A stretch of 64,000 bases of DNA from Lepturacanthus savala (lineage: Eukaryota; Chordata; Actinopteri; Scombriformes; Trichiuridae): NCBI GenBank assembly GCA_030544235.1, contig CM060463.1:38663158-38727157 (forward strand), given 5' to 3'. This document shows, piece by piece, positions 62,411-64,000 of the stretch. The notes beneath the pieces are model-generated. The model was not told where the DNA came from. It made no database searches and was given only the letters and a program-made list of their open reading frames with translations. Positions within the stretch are counted from its first letter, which is position 1. Each line of letters opens with the position of its first letter. A program made the translations under genes and the position numbers.

Positions 62411-63043
62411 TGTGTGTACTGAAGCTCCAATATACATTCCAGTTATGAGTTTACGAGCTTACTTAGATTTTGACATTAATGTCGACATTTCATTAAAGCT
62501 GAAACTTCATTTATTCAGAAAAATTTCATTTATTCACAAAACCCCAAACAGCAGAAAATCTATTTTTTCATGTAAGTACTTTTTTTTTTTTTTTTTACAG
62601 CAGGTCACTGCAACTTCTGACTGATTTTATCAGAAGATATATTAGAAAATGAAAAGCAATGATTTACTCAGAACCAGAGAAGAAATAGTTAAAACAAGTT
62701 TCCAGTTTTTGTGTCCACAGAAAAACTAAATATGTTTTTCCATTGTACCAGACTGAATGGGATGATGGGATGATGCATGAGTTCTAACAACCAGCAGAAC
62801 TGAGTAGGACCATGAATCATTCAGGCAATGAGATGGAAAAGCTTCATGTATCCTCAAATGTCCTCTTTAAATAAAACGTGTGTCCGACTCCTTAATGTGT
62901 CTATTCAACACCAATGGAATCCTAATCTTCATTTAAAGCTAGTATTTACTAATTGACCCTACTAGTACTGCTGTTAAACCACCAGAATAATCCAAAAAGA
63001 GGCACTGACCTGTGAGCAGACAGATGACCACCCAGTACTCCAT
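17828..63043 (-). CDS. Giant secreted protein: 2 C-type lectin-like domains plus 35 FN3 repeats (43 exons)
   Basis: Manual splicing with GT-AG junctions and matching phases gives one open frame of 9,981 nt, about 3,326 residues. The order is signal peptide (MEYWVVICLLTG then ALGSVAS across intron 1), CTLD1 (two exons), CTLD2 (two exons), 35 FN3 exons of 258 nt, a 12-nt microexon, and two C-terminal exons ending in a TGA stop. Both CTLDs keep four canonical cysteines. Each FN3 has two N-glycosylation sequons, about 70 in all. No transmembrane segment or kinase/phosphatase domain follows the FN3 array, so secretion is predicted. CTLDs bind sugars or proteins and FN3 arrays act as spacers or adhesion modules; the actual ligand is unknown. 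No specific ortholog is recognised. The model is inferred from sequence only, and the repeat number depends on correct assembly. Confidence 0.8.
17957..18036 (-). CDS. Exon 42: C-terminal region
   Basis: 80 nt, phase 1 to 0, with acceptor ATCCAACAG and donor GAG|GTGAGG. It encodes YVVGLNIKLRSHLQLSEAQ and QRMLEE, a short strand-helix-like segment that is not FN3. I do not assign it to a named domain. Confidence 0.75.
18037..18957. other. Intronic sequence, nothing recognised
   Basis: AT-rich intron between exons 41 and 42. A 62-residue plus-strand frame at 18646-18834 has no recognisable domain and is treated as chance. Confidence 0.5.
18958..19030. repeat. (AT)n microsatellite
   Basis: About 73 bp of nearly pure AT dinucleotides, followed by a few AC pairs. 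Confidence 0.95.
19488..19585 (+). repeat. 20-bp minisatellite (AGACCCAGCTGCCAGGTACC)
   Basis: Five imperfect tandem copies alternating GCTGCCAGG, GCTGCTGGG and GTTACCAGG cores. It directly precedes a SINE-like fragment. Confidence 0.8.
19572..19690 (+). mobile_element. SINE-like fragment (fish dispersed repeat)
   Basis: GTGCAGTGGTTAGTGTTG, CCTCACAGCAAGAAGG and GGTTCCAGTCC resemble a tRNA-like head with A and B boxes. TTTCTGTGTGGAGTTTCATG, common in dispersed teleost repeats, follows. It is truncated and related to the copy at 55180. Confidence 0.55.
20116..21194 (-). mobile_element. Tc1-like DNA transposon, 3' end truncated
   Basis: The minus strand begins CACCGGCCACTTTATTAGG at about 21192, the terminal inverted repeat of a common fish Tc1-like family. 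The transposase follows. The opposite inverted repeat is not found; recognisable sequence ends near 20116. It sits in the intron between exons 41 and 42, in the same orientation as the host gene. Confidence 0.85.
20140..21049 (-). pseudogene. Tc1/mariner transposase, frameshifted
   Basis: The first 245 codons (to 20312) give a paired-like helix-turn-helix region (LSISETADLLGFSHTTISRV), a second HTH/linker region and the first catalytic aspartate in WSDESRF. A frameshift near 20330 moves the rest, with the second aspartate (DNAP) and the glutamate (NPIEHLW), into another frame. The DD34E residues are therefore present but split. The element is unlikely to make active enzyme. Confidence 0.85.
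21699..21710 (-). CDS. Exon 41: 12-nt microexon
   Basis: CTAAAAGGCCTC lies between a good acceptor (ATGACTGCAG) and a strong donor (GTAAGTAT). It enters and leaves in phase 1 and adds A-K-R-P between the last FN3 and the C-terminal exons. Skipping it would also keep frame, so it may be optional. It is supported by splice motifs and phase only. Confidence 0.6.
21898..22155 (-). CDS. FN3 exon 35 (last)
   Basis: Type L/S/S/R/R/L/V. Repeat homology ends about 90 bp beyond this exon, near 21808, which marks the C-terminal array boundary. Confidence 0.85.
22754..23011 (-). CDS. FN3 exon 34
   Basis: Type L/S/P/G/R/L/V. Confidence 0.85.
23626..23883 (-). CDS. FN3 exon 33
   Basis: Type L/T/S/G/R/L/V, with Ile29 instead of Val29 (unique). 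Confidence 0.85.
24491..24748 (-). CDS. FN3 exon 32
   Basis: Type L/S/P/G/R/L/V. Its flanking intron is a hybrid of the two intron types. Confidence 0.85.
25347..25604 (-). CDS. FN3 exon 31
   Basis: Type L/S/P/G/R/L/V. Shares a silent change near Ser56-Ser57 (plus strand GAGGGATGAG) only with exon 29. Confidence 0.85.
26219..26476 (-). CDS. FN3 exon 30
   Basis: Type L/S/P/G/R/L/V. Its acceptor tract has TTATCTGTC instead of TTGTCTGTC. Confidence 0.85.
27075..27332 (-). CDS. FN3 exon 29
   Basis: Type L/S/P/G/R/L/V. Exons 29-30 with introns are a 1,728-bp duplicate of exons 31-32. Confidence 0.85.
27947..28204 (-). CDS. FN3 exon 28
   Basis: Type V/T/S/R/R/L/I. Confidence 0.85.
28795..29052 (-). 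CDS. FN3 exon 27
   Basis: Type L/S/P/R/S/L/V, with Thr9 instead of Arg9 (unique); donor marker ACAG|GTAAG. Confidence 0.85.
29653..29910 (-). CDS. FN3 exon 26
   Basis: Type V/T/S/R/R/L/I. Confidence 0.85.
30501..30758 (-). CDS. FN3 exon 25
   Basis: Type L/S/P/R/R/D/V; donor marker ACAG|GTAAG. Confidence 0.85.
31383..31640 (-). CDS. FN3 exon 24
   Basis: Type V/T/S/R/R/H/V. His35 copy opening block 24-25-26. Confidence 0.85.
32231..32488 (-). CDS. FN3 exon 23
   Basis: Type L/T/S/R/R/L/V. Confidence 0.85.
33087..33344 (-). CDS. FN3 exon 22
   Basis: Type L/S/P/G/R/L/V. One of two Gly21 copies outside the C-terminal cluster. Confidence 0.85.
33959..34216 (-). CDS. FN3 exon 21
   Basis: Type L/T/S/R/R/L/V. 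Confidence 0.85.
34815..35072 (-). CDS. FN3 exon 20
   Basis: Type L/T/S/R/R/L/V. Confidence 0.85.
35671..35928 (-). CDS. FN3 exon 19
   Basis: Type V/T/S/R/R/L/I. Confidence 0.85.
36519..36776 (-). CDS. FN3 exon 18
   Basis: Type L/S/P/R/S/L/V; donor marker ACAG|GTAAG. Confidence 0.85.
37401..37658 (-). CDS. FN3 exon 17
   Basis: Type V/T/S/R/R/H/I. His35 copy opening the recurring block 17-18-19. Confidence 0.85.
38273..38530 (-). CDS. FN3 exon 16
   Basis: Type L/T/S/R/R/L/V. Confidence 0.85.
39129..39386 (-). CDS. FN3 exon 15
   Basis: Type L/S/P/G/S/L/V, plus Arg61 in place of Gly61, unique in the array. Confidence 0.85.
40011..40268 (-). CDS. FN3 exon 14
   Basis: Type L/S/S/R/R/L/V. Ser7 with Ser10, shared with exons 1 and 35. 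Confidence 0.85.
40883..41140 (-). CDS. FN3 exon 13
   Basis: Type L/T/S/R/R/L/V. Confidence 0.85.
41739..41996 (-). CDS. FN3 exon 12
   Basis: Type L/S/P/R/R/D/V. Confidence 0.85.
42597..42854 (-). CDS. FN3 exon 11
   Basis: Type L/T/S/R/R/L/V. Confidence 0.85.
43469..43726 (-). CDS. FN3 exon 10
   Basis: Type L/T/S/R/R/L/V. Confidence 0.85.
44325..44582 (-). CDS. FN3 exon 9
   Basis: Type V/T/S/R/R/L/I. Last member of block 7-8-9. Confidence 0.85.
45173..45430 (-). CDS. FN3 exon 8
   Basis: Type L/S/P/R/R/L/V. Donor context is ACAG|GTAAG instead of ACTG|GTAAG, a marker shared only with exons 18, 25 and 27. Confidence 0.85.
46055..46312 (-). CDS. FN3 exon 7
   Basis: Type V/T/S/R/R/H/V. His35 copy; first member of the recurring three-exon block 7-8-9. 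Confidence 0.85.
46927..47184 (-). CDS. FN3 exon 6
   Basis: Type L/S/P/R/R/D/V. Confidence 0.85.
47785..48042 (-). CDS. FN3 exon 5
   Basis: Type L/S/P/R/R/L/V. The following intron is intact relative to its neighbours. Confidence 0.85.
48651..48908 (-). CDS. FN3 exon 4
   Basis: Type L/S/P/R/R/D/V. Confidence 0.85.
49509..49766 (-). CDS. FN3 exon 3
   Basis: Type L/S/P/R/R/D/V. Asp35 precedes the Asn36 sequon; same type as exon 4. Confidence 0.85.
50367..50624 (-). CDS. FN3 exon 2
   Basis: Type V/S/P/R/R/L/V. The only copy combining Val3 with Ser7-Pro10, a recombinant-looking mix. Confidence 0.85.
51247..51504 (-). CDS. FN3 exon 1
   Basis: Type L/S/S/R/S/L/V. First domain after CTLD2. Its upstream intron is unique sequence, so this is the N-terminal array boundary. 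An alternative acceptor 6 nt upstream (CTTCTCAG) would also keep frame. Confidence 0.85.
51512..52224. other. Intron between CTLD2 and the FN3 array, nothing recognised
   Basis: Unique sequence with short plus-strand frames of no recognisable domain. It is not related to the FN3 repeat introns. Confidence 0.5.
52225..52481 (-). CDS. Exon 5: second half of CTLD2
   Basis: 257 nt, phase 2 to 1. It carries WIGLHRRGLWSDGS, FRHWASREPDG, KKC, QWSDDSC and PFICYE, so CTLD2 has all four cysteines. The motif positions read EPD and WSD rather than EPN/QPD and WND. The donor A|GTAACG is chosen because it alone leaves phase 1, as required by the first FN3 exon; AAC|GTATGC nearby would break the frame. Confidence 0.85.
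52530..53095 (+). mobile_element. LINE reverse transcriptase fragment
   Basis: The plus strand encodes GLRIGSLLFADDMFLLALSS with the RT catalytic ADD. In shifted frames come DAMVLSQKRVECSL, QVEEFKYG and SEGRMEQEIDQRIDAASAVM, typical of the C-terminal RT part of a widespread fish non-LTR retrotransposon. Several frameshifts are present and both ends are lost. It lies between the two CTLD2 exons, opposite to the host gene. Confidence 0.75.
53100..54250. other. Intronic sequence, nothing recognised
   Basis: No exon or recognised repeat apart from short AT- and CA-rich runs near 53695 and 53815. Confidence 0.4.
54262..54361 (-). CDS. Exon 4: first half of CTLD2
   Basis: 100 nt, entering in phase 1 (ATTTCCAG|GT) and leaving in phase 2 (GCCAG|GTACAG). 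It encodes NTNLNWTNAQRHCREHYVDLA, the opening strand and helix of a CTLD with its first cysteine. It joins exon 5 to read DLAS-IRNQ, which fixes both splice sites. Confidence 0.85.
54530..54766 (-). CDS. Exon 3: second half of CTLD1
   Basis: 237 nt, phase 1-1. It shows the CTLD core WIGLYDD, WRWS and FRYWYPAQPDD, then three cysteines (HCAGL, YSC, FVCY). The sugar-site motif is QPD, the form linked to galactose-type binding, but the WND position reads WAD, so a calcium-ligand asparagine is missing. Sugar binding is therefore uncertain. Confidence 0.85.
54963..55133 (-). CDS. Exon 2: signal peptide end and first half of CTLD1
   Basis: 171 nt, phase 1-1, with acceptor GGTTTCAG and donor ACAG|GTATGT. 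It encodes the start of a C-type lectin fold: FHQFYFENTSLIWTEAQTFC and TDLATIETTADVRAV, including the first canonical cysteine. Three N-glycosylation sequons are present (NTS, NLS, NST). Confidence 0.85.
55180..55525 (+). mobile_element. SINE-like dispersed repeat
   Basis: The head reads GGGGTGCACGGTGGACAGTG and GTTGCCTCACAGCAAGAGG. TTTCTGTGAGTTTCTCTC, CTCCCACAGTCCAAACACATG and an end like GATCCTAGTGAGGAATAAG follow, matching a very common teleost dispersed repeat whose start resembles a tRNA. A short internal duplication of GGTTCTAGTCCTGGTCCA is present. Confidence 0.65.
56018..56073. repeat. (AAT)n tail of the minus-strand LINE
   Basis: A pure AAT run; on the minus strand it follows AAATAAAATG as the TTA-type microsatellite tail at the 3' end of the LINE. 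Confidence 0.85.
56074..57960 (-). mobile_element. Degenerate LINE 3' part (RT C-terminus and 3' end)
   Basis: Minus-strand frames show NKTEVLLIATKSTL, VRSLGVILDSTLSF, CNSLLFGLPQKTLHKLQLIQ, SAACIITPPPSIHHIT, HWLLVQFCIQFKVLLLTFKA and LLWNSLPPQL, the C-terminal half of a fish L2/CR1-like RT protein. The frame is broken many times and internal parts are missing. A telomeric repeat array interrupts it. It ends in a (TTA)n tail. Confidence 0.75.
56284..56653 (+). repeat. Interstitial telomeric-like array (TTAGGG with GTAGGG variants)
   Basis: 370 bp of GGGTTA units mixed with GGGGTA units, G-rich on the plus strand. It lies inside the LINE coding remnant, whose sequence continues on both sides. 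The runs of G3-4 separated by 2-3 bases could form G-quadruplexes. The Pro-Asn and Arg-Val frames read here are artefacts. Confidence 0.9.
58205..58490 (+). repeat. 22-bp minisatellite with CTCGGATCGTT core
   Basis: About 13 tandem 22-bp units alternate AGACTCGGATCG and AGAGTCGGATCG. The preceding 80 bp also hold spaced GAGTCGG/GAGCCGG motifs, so the array probably grew from a seed there. Open frames across it are repeat artefacts. Confidence 0.9.
58560..59440. other. Intron 1 sequence, nothing clearly recognised
   Basis: Contains a C-rich run with short CA repeat near 59290-59320 and AT-rich stretches. A splice-like GTAAGTCC follows an open segment at about 58670, but no partner exon was found. 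Confidence 0.35.
59440..61970 (+). mobile_element. L2/CR1-like LINE with internal deletions
   Basis: The plus strand carries a degraded endonuclease (LTETWLNPDNS, GDFNIHVD, SDHSCVF), a nearly complete RT and a short 3' end with TGTAAAGCACGTTGAATT, typical of L2-like 3' regions. A deletion joins the RT at QQDLEKL directly to the C-terminal WNKLP segment near 61735. Opposite strand to the host gene, inside intron 1. Confidence 0.85.
59897..61783 (+). pseudogene. LINE reverse transcriptase (ORF2-like), defective
   Basis: A 628-codon frame. The first 25 or so residues are an out-of-frame read of the endonuclease; true homology begins near NCVVSDVGLSDHS. RT motifs are in order: NNYRPISNLPFLSKIIEKA, FQSGFRPHHSTETAL, LDLSAAFDTVDH, GVPQGSILGPLLF, and catalytic YADDTQIY. 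The catalytic core is intact. The thumb/C-terminal part and part of the endonuclease are deleted, and the last 14 residues are frameshifted. Confidence 0.85.
62325..62407. repeat. (CA)n microsatellite
   Basis: About 83 bp of pure CA dinucleotides; frames of Thr-His or Cys-Val across it are artefacts. Confidence 0.95.
63010..63043 (-). CDS. Exon 1: signal peptide start
   Basis: ATG plus 11 codons (MEYWVVICLLT) end in phase 1 at ACAG|GTCAGT. With exon 2 this gives a typical cleavable signal peptide of about 19 residues ending near SVAS. The match in phase and the completed hydrophobic core across a 7.9-kb intron are the reasons for choosing this start. The ATG lies just after a possible 5' UTR splice acceptor (AATGTAG|GTTGAAC). 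Confidence 0.75.
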
Positions 63044-63165
63044 GTTCAACCTACATTTACAAACACAATGCCTTTTAGATGGTGATCAGTCTGTTCAATG
63101 CATGTGACTAAAAAGCAGGTAGTTATTGATCTATTGATCCTACTATTATCTTTCAGCTGCCGCTC

Positions 63166-63256
63166 AGCGTCCTGCTGCTTCAGTGCGGTTGGTAAAACGT
63201 TTGTCTCGGCTGCTCATTGAGTTACATCCGTGTTCAAACCCTGGTGCAGGAAGTTT
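63166..63256 (+). mobile_element. tRNA-like SINE head or tRNA pseudogene
   Basis: TTCAGTGCGGTTGGTAAAAC resembles an A box and GTGTTCAAACCC a B box, about 40 bp apart, as in a tRNA. Acceptor-stem pairing is not evident, so a SINE fragment is more likely than a working tRNA gene. Confidence 0.35.
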
Positions 63257-63574
63257 GGATCATATGCAGAGAAAAGACAGTAACATGACTCCAGTCAAAC
63301 CCAACCTGTTCAGGTGAGAATGTCACATACGTTGTGGTGTTCTGAGGAGGCCGACTGTCAGCTGGAGGTGTAGCCCATCTGTCAAAATGACACACACTGT
63401 TATACATATGCAAACACAGGTGAATTTCTGGCTAAGAAGCCAACAGCTGCTATGGAAAGGATCAGACAGCGGCTTGAACAACCTTAATATAAGAAAAATA
63501 AAAGGGATGTTCTTTTTAAAACCAGCCAGTCTCCCAGTGGCAGCACTTTCATAAACAGCAGAGAAGATATAGAG

Positions 63575-63583
63575 AAGATATAT

Positions 63584-63643
<60 letters not shown>
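63575..63643. repeat. (AT)n microsatellite
   Basis: About 69 bp of TA dinucleotides upstream of the gene start. Confidence 0.95.
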
Positions 63644-63646
<3 letters not shown>

Positions 63647-64000
63647 CAAATCTAAAGTTTAAGTCACATGAAAGATAATGACCAACATGTACATTTACAT
63701 CCTCAGCCGTCTATAAAATCCACTAGAATATCATAACAGGAGACTGTCACATGCCTTTTTGTCGCTCTGCTATTGGTCGGTCACCTCCTCTTAGAAGCTG
63801 GAAGTCAGTTAACTCCTCAGTAGCATCAGGACCTGTGATGCTGTCAGAAACTTTACGAACAAACTCAACAAACTGGAAGAGTCTGTGGTCACTGATCAGA
63901 TTCTATTAAAGTGAATGTGTGGTTGTGTTGGTGAGTATATCTCTACGTGGCAGCGTGTTTGTCTGTGAGAGGAGGATTTAACTGGACAGTTCTGTGTCAT

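Larger units (their letters stand above)
63044..64000 (-). promoter_or_regulatory. Presumed 5' UTR and promoter region of the CTLD-FN3 gene
   Basis: Lies upstream of the start codon on the minus strand. A possible 5' UTR acceptor (GTAAATGTAG) lies 7 nt before the ATG, implying an upstream non-coding exon that I cannot locate. No convincing TATA box or CpG island is visible. Confidence 0.35.

Noticed and set aside
62130..62624. Cys-Val and Thr-His frames
   Set aside because: Translations of the CA microsatellite.

Overview
This is a vertebrate, almost certainly teleost fish, nuclear genomic window. The evidence is multi-exon genes with GT-AG introns, a Gmr1-like Ty3/gypsy retrotransposon (a family first described from cod), L2/CR1-like LINEs, a Tc1-like transposon, tRNA-like SINE pieces, and abundant micro- and minisatellites. 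Most short open frames here are shadows of repeats.

Left part (1-17250). A Gmr1-like LTR retrotransposon lies on the minus strand and is cut by the window edge. It has a 5' LTR (4156-4832), a tRNA-Pro-like primer-binding site, a SCAN-like Gag capsid, a CCHC knuckle, a protease, an integrase, and then a reverse transcriptase in the -1 frame. The order is integrase before RT. It abuts a TAG-rich microsatellite (4833-5203). About 12 kb of an 11-bp satellite with the consensus CTAACCCTACA follows, broken by one unique island and by one stretch of disordered, error-like sequence.

Main part (about 17490-63043). One very large minus-strand gene fills the rest of the window. Splice sites and reading phases join into one open frame of 43 coding exons (9,981 nt, about 3,326 residues). 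They encode a signal peptide split by a 7.9-kb intron, two C-type lectin-like domains, 35 consecutive near-identical fibronectin type III (FN3) domains, a 12-nt microexon and a short C-terminal tail. No membrane segment is visible, so a secreted giant lectin-like glycoprotein is predicted. Each FN3 domain is one 258-nt exon of symmetric 1-1 phase in a tandem DNA unit of about 863 bp. Introns are as similar between units as exons, which points to recent amplification and homogenisation.

The introns hold the mobile-element load: a Tc1-like transposon near the 3' end, a LINE fragment between the two CTLD2 exons and, in intron 1, two LINEs, a SINE-like repeat, a 22-bp minisatellite and an interstitial telomeric array sitting inside a LINE. 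The last kilobase (63044-64000) should contain the gene's promoter and 5' UTR but shows no certain element. The most notable object is the 35-unit FN3 exon array and the protein it predicts.
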